A stretch of 64,000 nt of DNA from Opitutus sp. (GTDB lineage Bacteria; Verrucomicrobiota; Verrucomicrobiae; Opitutales; Opitutaceae): assembly GCA_009695065.1 (NCBI GenBank), contig SIBR01000001.1, positions 165,445-229,444 on the forward strand. Reading direction: 5' to 3'. The notes under the pieces are model-generated. The model did no database searches. It was not told the DNA's origin and saw nothing but the letters and a program-made list of their open reading frames with translations. Position numbers and translations under genes: made by a program. How positions within the stretch are numbered: the stretch's first letter is position 1; each line of letters starts with the position of its first letter. Shown here one piece after another: positions 46,432 to 54,754 of the stretch.

Positions 46432-47655
46432 TTACTGGCGAACACGGCCGATGATCTCGACAGCCTCTTCCGGCGTGAAACCGGCGCTTTCCAAATCGCC
46501 CGCTTCGACGCCTTCAAACAGCTCCAGCGAAACGAAACCCGCTTTGACGAGCCGCAACGCGGTCGCCTCGGGAATACCCAAGGCCGTCGCGAGCTTGCGC
46601 TTCGCATCGCCTTCCGGATCCGGCCCCAAGGCTTTGAATTCCTCGATGTCGAGGCGCCAGCCGATCAAGCGCGACGTCAGCCGGGCGTTCTGACCCTTGC
46701 GCCCGATCGCCACCGCGAGATCGTCGGTCGCCACCTTGAGCAGGATACGGTGGGTCTTGTCATCCAGCACGATCTCCCGCGGCACGGCGGGTTTAAGCGC
46801 CTCGATGATCATTTCGCGGGGATCCGCATAATATTTGATGATGTCGATCTTTTCGCCACCGAGTTCGCGCACGATCGTCTTGACCCGGGCACCCCGGGCC
46901 CCGACGCAGGCGCCAACCGGATCGACTTTCGGATCGCTGCTCGTGACGGCGATCTTGGTCCGATAACCCGGCTCGCGGGCAAACGCCTCGATCTTGACGG
47001 TGCCGTCGCCCACTTCCGTGACTTCAAGTTCGAATAGCCGCCGCACAAACTTCGGGCTGGCGCGGGTCAAAATGATTTCCGGCCCCCGCGGGGTGCTTTG
47101 AATTTCCAGCAGCAGGCAGCGGATGCGCTCGCCCGGCTGGTATTCCTCACCAGGCACCTGCTCCTTCGCCGGCATGAACGCCTCCGCCTTCCCGAGATCG
47201 ACGAACAGGTCGTTGCGTTCCCGCCGGCGGACCGTGCCCGTGACAATGTTGCCCACCTGATCCTTGAAATCGTCGTAAATGCGGTCCTTCTCGAATTGCC
47301 GCAACCGCTGCATGACGGCCTGCCGGGCGGTTTGCGCCGCGATCCGGCCCAGCGTCGACGGGTCGATCTCCTTGTCGATCATCTCCCCTATCTTAGCTCC
47401 CGGCTTCACCGCTTGAGCCTTCTCGACATGGATCTCGGTCTTCGGATTGCTGATCGAATCCACCACTTTCATCACCGCCCAAGCGTGTAACTGCCCGTTC
47501 TTCGGGTTGATATCTATCTTCAGCTCCTGCCCGGAGTTGATGCCTTTCTGGGCGGCGGTCTTCAGGGCATTGGTGATCGTCGAGATCATGTCCGCGCGCG
47601 GGATACCCTTCTCCTTTTCCATGTATTCTAGGACGGAAAGAATTTCGCTGCTCAT
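46432..47655 (-). CDS. nusA: Transcription termination/antitermination factor NusA
   Basis: A 407-residue RNA polymerase-binding factor. The N-terminal domain starts [21 protein letters not shown]; the S1 domain (about 130-200) contains [21 protein letters not shown]; two KH domains follow ([27 protein letters not shown] and [16 protein letters not shown]). The C-terminus has one short helical region ([15 protein letters not shown]) rather than two full AR repeats. The ATG at 47653-47655 is used; upstream is a promoter and an intrinsic terminator. rimP, which usually precedes nusA, is absent. Confidence 0.95.
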   Translation of the reverse strand: MSSEILSVLEYMEKEKGIPRADMISTITNALKTAAQKGINSGQELKIDINPKNGQLHAWAVMKVVDSISNPKTEIHVEKAQAVKPGAKIGEMIDKEIDPSTLGRIAAQTARQAVMQRLRQFEKDRIYDDFKDQVGNIVTGTVRRRERNDLFVDLGKAEAFMPAKEQVPGEEYQPGERIRCLLLEIQSTPRGPEIILTRASPKFVRRLFELEVTEVGDGTVKIEAFAREPGYRTKIAVTSSDPKVDPVGACVGARGARVKTIVRELGGEKIDIIKYYADPREMIIEALKPAVPREIVLDDKTHRILLKVATDDLAVAIGRKGQNARLTSRLIGWRLDIEEFKALGPDPEGDAKRKLATALGIPEATALRLVKAGFVSLELFEGVEAGDLESAGFTPEEAVEIIGRVRQ

Positions 47656-47672
47656 AGGTGAAGATTTATGGG

Positions 47673-47699
47673 AAAAAAAAAGCGGGCCGCAGGGCCCAC
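47673..47699 (-). terminator. Intrinsic terminator in the nusA leader (possible attenuator)
   Basis: On the minus strand a 7-bp stem (47693-47699 with 47682-47688, one G-U pair) closes a 4-base loop and is followed by nine U residues. It ends 17 bases before the nusA ATG and lies downstream of the putative nusA promoter. A second hairpin, CACTTT/AAAGTG, immediately upstream shares the GUG at the foot of the terminator stem, so the two could compete. It could also serve as a delayed terminator for the DUF2851 gene. Confidence 0.7.
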
Positions 47700-47730
47700 T
47701 TTTTGAAAAGTGAGTGTTATTGAGTCGGTA

Positions 47731-47760
47731 AGCGTATCGGCTGACCCAAAATTTTGTCAA
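47731..47760 (-). promoter_or_regulatory. Putative sigma70 promoter of nusA-infB operon
   Basis: On the minus strand, a perfect TTGACA (47755-47760) and TACGCT (47731-47736) are separated by 18 bases. The predicted RNA start is near 47724, giving a leader of about 70 bases that includes the terminator hairpin at 47673-47699. Confidence 0.55.
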
Positions 47761-47843
47761 GCCCCCCGGCCCTGACCGCGCTCTGAAATCACCCTCGGAA
47801 ACCGTTCAGCCCACACGCAACTCCACACGGTTGCGCCAGTTCC

Positions 47844-49046
47844 TTAATGCGCCGTGTCCTGATCGATCATCCAGCCGAGTGCACCTTGCGCCATGCCGTG
47901 GCAGGCCGGCTGGGCTCGAGCGTCCAACACCCCAAGTTCACGCAGTCCACGCGTCACAATCGGCGGCAGGTCGCCACCAAACCAATGGAACCAGAGACCA
48001 TCGAACGACCGGTCCGCTTGCGTGGCGACCAAGGGCAGGAACCCATCGCAAACCAGGGTCTCAAACCGCGACCCACCGATCGCGCCGGCACAAACCTCAT
48101 CGGCCAGGCGGTCACGCAGGGCCGTGAAACCGTGCCACCGGCGCGTGCTCCGGGTTTCGTCGGCCACATTCACCGCCGGGAGACGTTCTGCGAATGCGGC
48201 GAGGCGGGCCGGCCAGTCCGGACGTTCGTGAGTCCAGCGGGCGTACTGCCGGAGACGCACCCGCGGGTGATTGGCCGGACGCACGCCCTGCAGGCTCCAG
48301 GCATCCGCTTCGCCCGCATACGCGGTCGCCACGCCAATTTCTCCCCGCCCCCATGACTCGATCGTCCACCGACCGGCCAGCCGGAGCATGGGCCCCCGAT
48401 TGAATCGATAACCGAGGATTTCGAGCGCGGTCTGATGGCAGGCCGCCGACCACCCCAGCCGCCGCACCCTCAACCGCGCAAAATAAACCTTCTGCCGCCA
48501 CCGCCGCTCCGCATGCTGGCGCAAACTCGCGACCCGTTCGCGCGGCGGGAGCAGCGCGAACGCCTCGGTCAGGCGCGTCGACGAATGGTTCGCCAGCCTC
48601 TCAACCGCTTCTTCCGCCGCGAATTCCTCCAAATCGTGATGCAGCAGGGGCAACAACGCGACCGTCGGGATCTCCCGGCCGCCCGCCCCGCGCGTCACCC
48701 GCCTCGCTTCGGGCGGGAACAGCACCACGTGCAGAATCACGCCGTCATAGGCTCGATCCCGCGCGTGGCCATGCGCATCCCAGTCCGCGGCGTGCAGGTG
48801 TACTTCGACGTCACCCGTCACTTCGGCGCCATTTCCCAGCACCAGCCGGGCCGCGTGAAAATCCGGTCCACCGAGCAGATTCCATTTGCCGGGATAAACG
48901 ACGCGCACGGGCCGGCCATCCGAAGTCACGGCGGCCGCGCGGTTAAAATCGCCCCGCAGCCAGATTTTCTGCAGCAATTTTTCCGGAAACGAAAACGCCC
49001 CGTAGAGTCCCTGGATTTCGGCTACGACGGAACCACGCGCGCTCAT
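47844..49046 (-). CDS. DUF2851 family protein
   Basis: A 400-residue protein of a family common in Bacteroidetes and Verrucomicrobia. YPGKWNLLGGPDFHAARLVLG and DVEVHLHAADWDAHGHARDRAYDGVILHVVL are its signatures, together with LGYRFNRGPMLRLAGRW. The family has no established function. No membrane segment or signal peptide. The ATG at 49044-49046 is chosen since the frame beyond it is unconserved. It ends 188 bases before nusA, in the same orientation. Confidence 0.8.
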   Translation of the reverse strand: MSARGSVVAEIQGLYGAFSFPEKLLQKIWLRGDFNRAAAVTSDGRPVRVVYPGKWNLLGGPDFHAARLVLGNGAEVTGDVEVHLHAADWDAHGHARDRAYDGVILHVVLFPPEARRVTRGAGGREIPTVALLPLLHHDLEEFAAEEAVERLANHSSTRLTEAFALLPPRERVASLRQHAERRWRQKVYFARLRVRRLGWSAACHQTALEILGYRFNRGPMLRLAGRWTIESWGRGEIGVATAYAGEADAWSLQGVRPANHPRVRLRQYARWTHERPDWPARLAAFAERLPAVNVADETRSTRRWHGFTALRDRLADEVCAGAIGGSRFETLVCDGFLPLVATQADRSFDGLWFHWFGGDLPPIVTRGLRELGVLDARAQPACHGMAQGALGWMIDQDTAH

Positions 49047-49236
49047 GCCACGAGTTTCGTCTTCGCCACGGCCGGCAGTCCAGCCCGTTGTTCGATGGCC
49101 CGACGCGCCGGCACCGGCCGCCGGCTTCGATCGCCTTTTCGGAGCACGGGCCCGGGCGCCACCGCGCACCGCCTCAGGTCCGCGATTGACGCCGACCATG
49201 CGCTTCACACCGTCGGCAACAGTCAACGACCGATCC

Positions 49237-49327
49237 GGAGGAGTGGCTGAGTTGGTTTAAGGCACCTGACTTGAAATCAGGCGTGGGCGTAAGCTCACCG
49301 GGGGTTCGAATCCCTCCTCCTCCGCCA
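49237..49327 (+). tRNA. tRNA-Ser (anticodon UGA)
   Basis: A 91-base type II tRNA with a 7-bp acceptor stem (49237-49243 with 49317-49323), anticodon stem CCTGA/TCAGG (49265-49269 with 49277-49281), loop CTTGAAA and anticodon TGA at 49272-49274. It has a long variable arm, T loop TTCGAAT (49305-49311) and an encoded CCA. It decodes UCA and, by wobble, related Ser codons. The codon 2 equivalent of the downstream response regulator gene begins directly after the CCA. Confidence 0.95.
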
Positions 49328-50484
49328 TCGGACATCCTCCAAGGCAAAATCCTCATCGTCGACGATCAGGCGGCCAACGTCGCTCTCTCTGAGCAAATGC
49401 TGGAGGGGGCCGGCTATATTTCCGTCACGTCGACACGGGATCCGCGGGCCGTCGCCGAACTCTATCGCCAGCACCGCTTCGACTGGCTCCTGCTCGACCT
49501 GGAGATGCCCGGCACGGACGGATTCCAAGTGATGGCGGAGCTGAAGAAAATCGACACGACCGGATATCTGCCGGTCCTCGTTCTCACGGCCGAGCCGGAA
49601 CACAAGTTGCGGGCGCTGCGAGCCGGGGCGAAGGACTTTATCAGCAAACGCTTCGGCCTCGCCGAGATTTTGCTCCGGGTTTACAACATGGTCGAAATCC
49701 GCCTGCTGCACCTGGAGACGAAGCAACTCTACGAGCGAGTCGTCGCAGAGCAGAAGGTGTCGGAGCGATTGCTGCTCAATGTACTCTGCCCCAGTCCATC
49801 GCGAAGCGCCTGAAACGGCGGCCCGAGAGCGAGACGGAAGATTTCACCGAACGCATCGCGGACCGCTTCTCTGAGGTGACCGTGCTGTTCGCCGACATCG
49901 TGGAATTCACGAATTTTTCCTCGACCTTGAGCGCCGAGCGTCTGGTCGGCGTTCTGAACGACATCTTCACCCGCTTCGACAGCATCGCCGACTGTCGGGG
50001 TCTGGAGAAGATCAAGACCATCGGCGATGCCTACATGGCCGCCGCCGGCCTGCCCATCCCGGTGGCGGATCACTCGGCGCGCGCCGCCCACATGGCGCTG
50101 GACATGATCGCGGTCATGGACCGCTTCAACGAAGAGAGTTCCGACAAGCTCAAGGTCCGGATTGGGATCAGCACGGGCGCGGCCGTTGCGGGGGTCATCG
50201 GCAAGCGGAAATTTGTCTACGACCTCTGGGGCGACATGGTGAACACGGCGAGCCGGATGGAATCGCACGGGGTGTCAGGACGAATCCAAATCACCGATGA
50301 CACCCGGCGGCGATTGGACGACTCGTTCACGCTGGAGGAACGCGGCGCCATCGAGATCAAGGGCAAGGGCGAGATGCACCCCTGGTTCCTAAACAGCCGG
50401 AACGGAAGGATGGATTCAATCCAACCGTTTCCCGAGCCCAAGGTGAGCTTCGGCGCCAACGATGAACCGTATCTCGAGCGGTAA
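49328..50484 (+). pseudogene. Response regulator-adenylate cyclase, disrupted
   Basis: Two open segments form one protein: an N-terminal receiver domain (KILIVDDQAAN, phospho-acceptor Asp in LLLDLEMPGTDG) and a C-terminal class III cyclase domain (VLFADIVEFTNFSS, KTIGDAYMAAAGLP, YDLWGDMVNTASRME). A two-base CT duplication at 49784-49787 breaks the frame at LLLNVL; removing it gives LLLNVLPQSIAKRLKRRPE, a normal receiver-cyclase linker. There is no ATG/GTG/TTG between the tRNA end and the receiver domain; the only starts lie inside the tRNA. A separately translated cyclase from GTG 49876 cannot be excluded. Confidence 0.8.
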
Positions 50485-50510
50485 AATCCCGCCCTGACGC
50501 CGCCTCGTGG

Positions 50511-51098
50511 CTACCGCAGCACCGCCAGCGGCGCGGCCCCTTCGATCGCGGCTTTCAGCGCGATCCGCGTCGCGATCTCCGGACGGAAAATCGTGCCTTC
50601 GGCGACAAACGCGTGCCGCACAATTCCCACCAGATTATCCGGCGTCACCAGCGTATCGTCGGGGTCCGCGTTGTTCAGACCGATCGCGAGCCAGCCTCCG
50701 CCCACTTTTTCCATCAACATGTGCGCGACGTGGTGGCCCAGGCGATTGACGTAAACGACCGGCATGCCTTTGCGCAGCATGTGAAACGCCGAGGGGTGCA
50801 CCACGACCGCCGTGCCACTGAGATAGACCGGCTCCATCGAGGCGCCAACACCATGCAGGACAAAATCGCCCTGGTGCGCGGCCGCCCGCTGCTCCGCCGC
50901 TGCCAGCACCTGACCGGACGGCACCAGCGTGGGTAGGGGTGCGCGCTGCACGAAAAGTTCGATGTTCTGCCGATCGGGTCTTGAGACGCATCCCCCGGAA
51001 AAAAGGCCCGTCACCGCGAGACCGAGCGCCACGACCAAGCCAAGGCATCCGGAATAATTTCGTCTCGTTTGGCGGGCGAGAAAAGAAGTCGGATTCAT
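50511..51098 (-). CDS. Lipoprotein with S24/S26 (LexA-signal peptidase-like) fold
   Basis: A 195-residue protein. A signal segment ends in a lipobox-like LFSGGC (Cys near residue 37). The rest resembles the S24/S26 catalytic fold: HGVGASMEPVYLSGTAVVV has the Ser-Met-x-Pro nucleophile pattern, with DTLVTPDNLVGIVRHAF near the end. At the position of the general-base Lys there is HHVAHMLME, suggesting a Ser-His dyad as in S26B enzymes, or a non-catalytic relative. Start at 51096-51098 is ATG. No neighbour clarifies its substrate. Confidence 0.65.
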   Translation of the reverse strand: MNPTSFLARQTRRNYSGCLGLVVALGLAVTGLFSGGCVSRPDRQNIELFVQRAPLPTLVPSGQVLAAAEQRAAAHQGDFVLHGVGASMEPVYLSGTAVVVHPSAFHMLRKGMPVVYVNRLGHHVAHMLMEKVGGGWLAIGLNNADPDDTLVTPDNLVGIVRHAFVAEGTIFRPEIATRIALKAAIEGAAPLAVLR

Positions 51099-51267
51099 TT
51101 CACTGCGGCCAGTCGGCGTTCGCGGTCCATCGGGTAAGTGCGACTGGCCGGCTGCAATCCGCAGCCCGAAACCGGCAAAGCGCAATCTTCCGCGAGTAGG
51201 GCGAATTCCTCATGCCGCACGCTCCGCGGCCCAGGCGAACAGACGCGACCGAGCCCGCGGACTCGCG

Positions 51268-51697
51268 TTACCGCCGCTTCGCTTCCTCGATCACTGCAAA
51301 GTGATCCGTACGATCGAAGACGAACCGAGGCTTTTCGTCGTCGCGAAATCCATCCTCGCCCACGCTCACCCCGGCGTCCATCGCCGTCGACCCCCCGGCC
51401 GAATCCCAGACCGATTCCGAAGGCGAAGCGGGGCTGTGGATCGCGAAAACCCCAGACTTCGGACGTCCCGTCCACGGTCGTGCGGGTCGAGACGTAGTCG
51501 GGTTCGCCCAGCGCCACCCGCTCCTGCTGCGGCGTGAAGCCGACGTCGATCTGCCCGATCACCACCTTGCCCTGCACCGCCGCGGGCCAGGTGGAAAATT
51601 CGTCCCGGTGTTTCGCGATGCGCGAATCGACACCCGAACACGCGGCCGCCAGCAGCACGGTGACCATCGCCATTCCGAGGCAGAATTGGGGGTTCAT
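51268..51697 (-). pseudogene. Small lipoprotein, hypothetical, frameshifted
   Basis: About 143 codons. A lipoprotein signal (MAMVTVLLAAACSG) is followed by RVALGEPDYVSTRTTVDGTSEVWGFRD, similar in style to small outer-membrane assembly lipoproteins (SmpA/OmlA-like), though this is only suggestive. The frame breaks at a run of six C on the plus strand (51391-51396). Removing one base joins it to MDAGVSVGEDGFRDDEKPRF and a natural stop at 51268-51270. The total length is one base over a multiple of three, consistent with a single insertion, real or technical. Confidence 0.7.
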
Positions 51698-51787
51698 GAC
51701 GGTAAATTTGTTTGCTGCGGATAACCCCGGCACAAATAACGACAGCCACCAATAAACCGGGTTGCCCGGTTTTCCGCCCCTCCTTTC

Positions 51788-52231
51788 ATGTCCCGCACCT
51801 TCACCATCGCCATCGGTTCCGATCACGCCGGCTTCGCCTACAAGGAGGCGATCAAGGCCATGCTCCTCGCGGAGGGCCACACGGTACGGGATTTCGGCAC
51901 CTATTCGGATGCGGCCTGCGATTATCCGGACTTCATCCGGCCCGTGGCCGAGGCCGTGGCCCGCGGCGAGTTCGAGCGCGGGATCGTCCTGGGCGGTTCC
52001 GGCAACGGCGAGGCCATCGTCGCCAACCGCGTTCGCGGCATCCGCTGCGGCCTGTGCTGGAACGAACAGCTGGCCACGTGGAATCGTTCCCACAACGACG
52101 GCAACGTCCTCTCGATCGGCCAGCGGACGGTCAACGAACCCCTCGCTCTGGCGATCGTGCGCACCTGGCTCGCAACCGAATTTGAAGGCGGGCGCCATCT
52201 CGCGCGGATCCGGAAGATCGACGGCCTCTGA
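51788..52231 (+). CDS. rpiB: Ribose-5-phosphate isomerase B
   Basis: A 147-residue enzyme that interconverts ribose-5-phosphate and ribulose-5-phosphate. SDHAGFAYKEAIK (from residue 11) and the anion-hole loop GGSGNGEAIVANRVRG identify the LacAB/RpiB family. The catalytic base here is Glu75 in the SGNGE segment rather than the Cys of the E. coli type, as in the mycobacterial enzyme. HNDGNVLSIG supplies the phosphate-binding His. Divergent from the preceding lipoprotein gene. Confidence 0.93.
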   Translation: MSRTFTIAIGSDHAGFAYKEAIKAMLLAEGHTVRDFGTYSDAACDYPDFIRPVAEAVARGEFERGIVLGGSGNGEAIVANRVRGIRCGLCWNEQLATWNRSHNDGNVLSIGQRTVNEPLALAIVRTWLATEFEGGRHLARIRKIDGL

Positions 52232-52312
52232 TCCTCCCGCCGGGAACGGCCGGACGCACGGGTTGCTTTTGCCGCGAGCGGAAGACGTTTCGTTTTCCGC
52301 TATTCGCCCACG

Positions 52313-52933
52313 ATGCCCAATTTTTCCTACCACCACGTTTTCGAGCCCGCGACCCACCCCGGGGCGCCCACGTTGTTGCTCCTGCACGGCACCGGCGGCA
52401 CCGAGCACGATCTCTTGCGGTTGGGCCGCAAGCTCGCGCCCGGCGCCGCCCTGCTGAGTCCGCGCGGCGACGTGAACGAAGGCGGCGCTTTGCGGTTCTT
52501 CTCCCGGTTGCGCGAAGGCGTCTTCGATCCGGCCGAAGTCACCCGGCGCACCCTCGCGCTCGCGGATTTCCTCGCCGCCGCGACCGCACACTACGGTGTC
52601 GCCGCCGGCAGCCTCATCGCCGTCGGGTTTTCCAATGGGGCCAACATCGCCGGCACCTTGTTGCTGCTGCGTCCGGAATCGCTCGCCGGCGCCATCTTGT
52701 TTCGACCGATGGTCGTGCTCGATCAACCCGCAATGCCCGGTTCGCTCACCGGCAAGTCCGTCCTGACCTCCTCGGGCAATGTCGATCCGCTGGTGCCGCT
52801 CGATCACCCGCCCCGCCTGGCCGCGCTGTTTCGTGCCGGCGGCGCCACGGTGACGGTGCAGTCACATCCCGCGAGCCACGCCCTCGTCCCCGCGGATATC
52901 GCCGCCGCGCAAGCCTGGCTACCCGCCAGGTAA
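52313..52933 (+). CDS. Alpha/beta hydrolase, carboxylesterase/phospholipase type
   Basis: A 206-residue esterase of the YpfH/MhqD class. LLLHGTGGTEHDLL provides the oxyanion hole; nucleophile Ser lies in GFSNGANIA; the acid is likely Asp in SSGNVDPLVP; the His is in SHPASHALVPAD. Small size and motif order match this group, which hydrolyses short acyl esters or hydroquinone adducts. The aldo-keto reductase gene follows 85 bases later. Confidence 0.88.
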   Translation: MPNFSYHHVFEPATHPGAPTLLLLHGTGGTEHDLLRLGRKLAPGAALLSPRGDVNEGGALRFFSRLREGVFDPAEVTRRTLALADFLAAATAHYGVAAGSLIAVGFSNGANIAGTLLLLRPESLAGAILFRPMVVLDQPAMPGSLTGKSVLTSSGNVDPLVPLDHPPRLAALFRAGGATVTVQSHPASHALVPADIAAAQAWLPAR

Positions 52934-52975
52934 CTTTCTCCGTTCGTGGCGTCACTCCACCCCCGGCGATTGAGC

Positions 52976-53027
52976 CTTGGGCATTGGACATTAGCCATTC
53001 GTCATTCATGCTCATCCCATGAGCATG
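52976..53027. repeat. Heptamer repeat plus palindrome over the start of the aldo-keto reductase gene
   Basis: Four degenerate heptamers ending in CATT (GGGCATT, GGACATT, AGCCATT, CGTCATT) lead into CATGCTCAT (53007-53015), three bases, and ATGAGCATG (53019-53027), a perfect 9-bp stem. The start codon ATG at 53019 is the first triplet of the right arm. Confidence 0.65.
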
Positions 53028-54008
53028 CTCTATCGTCCGCTCGGTAAGTCCGGCCTCCAGATCAGCGCGCTTTCCTTCGGCGCCTGGGTGACCTTCGGCA
53101 AGCAGATCGGCGATGCGACGGCGAAGGAACTGCTCCACACCGCCTACGACGCCGGCATCAATTTCTTCGACAACGCCGAGGCCTACGCGGACGGCAAGGC
53201 CGAGATCGTGATGGGGCAGATCCTCAAGTCCGCCGGCTGGCGCCGCAGTTCCTACCTCGTTTCGAGCAAGGTCTTCTTCGGCTGGGAGGACGACAAACCC
53301 AACCAATCGGGTCTCTCCCGCAAACATGTCATCGAGGCCTGCCACGACGCTCTGCGGCGATTGCAGGTCGACCACCTCGATCTGTATTACTGTCACCGGC
53401 CGGACCCGACCGTGCCGATCTTGGAAACAGCGCGCGCGATGCACGACCTGATCGTGCAGGGCAAAGTGCTCTACTGGGGCACCAGCGAATGGAGCGCGGC
53501 CCAGTTGCAGGAGGCCCACCGCGAATGCGACCGGCACAACCTCCACGCGCCCATCGTCGAGCAGCCGCAATACAACCTCCTTCACCGTTCCCGCGTCGAA
53601 AAGGAATACGCCCCGCTCTACCGCACGCCCGGTCTCGGCACGACCATCTGGTCGCCCCTCGCGTCCGGCCTGCTCACCGGCAAATACAACGCCGGCGTGC
53701 CCGCGGGCTCGCGACTCGGCGCGCCCGGAATGGAATGGCTGCGCGATCTGATCCTCCAGCAGCCCGGCATCGAAAAGAAGATCGCCGCCGTGCCCGCCCT
53801 CGCCGCGCTCGCCGCCGAACTCGGCACGACGCTGCCCCGCCTCGGCGTGGCCTGGTGCCTCAAGAATCCGCACGTCAGCACGGTGATTCTCGGGGCCTCG
53901 CGTGTGGAACAGTTGCAGGAAAATCTCGGCGCGCTCGATGTCGTCGACCGGCTCGCCCCCTCGGTGATGGACCGCCTCGACGCGATTTCGCGCCCCGTGG
54001 CCTCGTAG
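53019..54008 (+). CDS. Aldo/keto reductase, Kv-beta-like
   Basis: A 329-residue NADPH-dependent oxidoreductase. The catalytic tetrad is complete: Asp51 and Tyr56 in NFFDNAEAYADG, Lys84 in LVSSKVFFG, His126 in YYCHRPDP. LSFGAWVTFGKQI and the C-terminal STVILGASRVEQLQENLGAL are close to potassium-channel beta-subunit and YghZ-type reductases. The start is ATG at 53019; ATG at 53025 is also possible. Both lie in the palindromic element. No channel gene is nearby, so it is presumably a soluble reductase. Confidence 0.92.
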   Translation: MSMLYRPLGKSGLQISALSFGAWVTFGKQIGDATAKELLHTAYDAGINFFDNAEAYADGKAEIVMGQILKSAGWRRSSYLVSSKVFFGWEDDKPNQSGLSRKHVIEACHDALRRLQVDHLDLYYCHRPDPTVPILETARAMHDLIVQGKVLYWGTSEWSAAQLQEAHRECDRHNLHAPIVEQPQYNLLHRSRVEKEYAPLYRTPGLGTTIWSPLASGLLTGKYNAGVPAGSRLGAPGMEWLRDLILQQPGIEKKIAAVPALAALAAELGTTLPRLGVAWCLKNPHVSTVILGASRVEQLQENLGALDVVDRLAPSVMDRLDAISRPVAS

Positions 54009-54052
54009 GCCGCCTTCGCGTCGCGAACCCCGGCGATCGTTTTTCCGCCCGC

Positions 54053-54742
54053 ATGCGCCTCACCTACTTCGGCCATTCGTGCGTCCTCGTCGAAGTCCCC
54101 GGCGCGCGGCTCGTCCTCGATCCCTACCTCAGCGACAATCCTCACGGCGCGGTCGATCCCGCCTCGGTCCCCTGCGATTACGTGCTCTGCAGCCACGCTC
54201 ACGAGGACCACATCTGCGATGCCGTGACGCTCGCCCGCCTTCACGGGGCCACGATCGTCGCACCCTACGAACTGGCCGAGCATTTCGCCGCCGACGCCTC
54301 GCGCCCCGCCACTATCGACCTGATGCCCGGCGGCGGGATCGATCTCCCCTGGGGCCGCATCCAGATGACGCCGGCCATACACAGTTCCGCGCTCGAACTC
54401 CCCAAAGGCGAAAACCGTGCGATGGGCGTCGCCGCCGGCTACCTAATCCGCGCGGCGGGCAAATCCCTTTACCACGCCGGGGACACCGCCCTCTTCGGCG
54501 ACATGTCGTTCATCGGCCGCCACGGCCTCGATCTCGCCCTCCTCCCCATCGGGGACTTCTACACGATGGGTCCGGCCGATGCGGTCGAGGCGCTCAATCT
54601 CCTCCGACCGAAACTCGCCGTGCCGATGCACTACGACACGACGGAGAAAATCCGCCAGGACCCGCACGCCTTCGCCGCCCGCGCCGCACAATCGAGCCAC
54701 GAGGCACGCGTGATGAAGGCCGGCGATTGCCTGGAGATTTAG
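54053..54742 (+). CDS. UPF0173 metal-dependent hydrolase (metallo-beta-lactamase fold)
   Basis: A 229-residue protein of the YtkL group. Metal-binding CSHAHEDHICD (His48, His50, Asp52, His53) and the downstream HSSALELPKGENRAMGVAAG, HAGDTALFGDM and MHYDTTEKI carry the remaining ligands. The family is thought to hydrolyse a phospho- or carbonyl-containing ester; the substrate is not known. The ATG at 54053 is the start of the conserved RLTYFGHSC. Convergent with glpQ, 12 bases apart. Confidence 0.92.
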   Translation: MRLTYFGHSCVLVEVPGARLVLDPYLSDNPHGAVDPASVPCDYVLCSHAHEDHICDAVTLARLHGATIVAPYELAEHFAADASRPATIDLMPGGGIDLPWGRIQMTPAIHSSALELPKGENRAMGVAAGYLIRAAGKSLYHAGDTALFGDMSFIGRHGLDLALLPIGDFYTMGPADAVEALNLLRPKLAVPMHYDTTEKIRQDPHAFAARAAQSSHEARVMKAGDCLEI

Positions 54743-54754
54743 CTTCGACCGCGC

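Noticed and set aside
49876..50484. A stand-alone adenylate cyclase gene starting at GTG 49876
   Set aside because: The coding signal continues upstream in the same frame to the CT duplication, and no ribosome-binding site precedes the GTG; a broken two-domain gene fits better.
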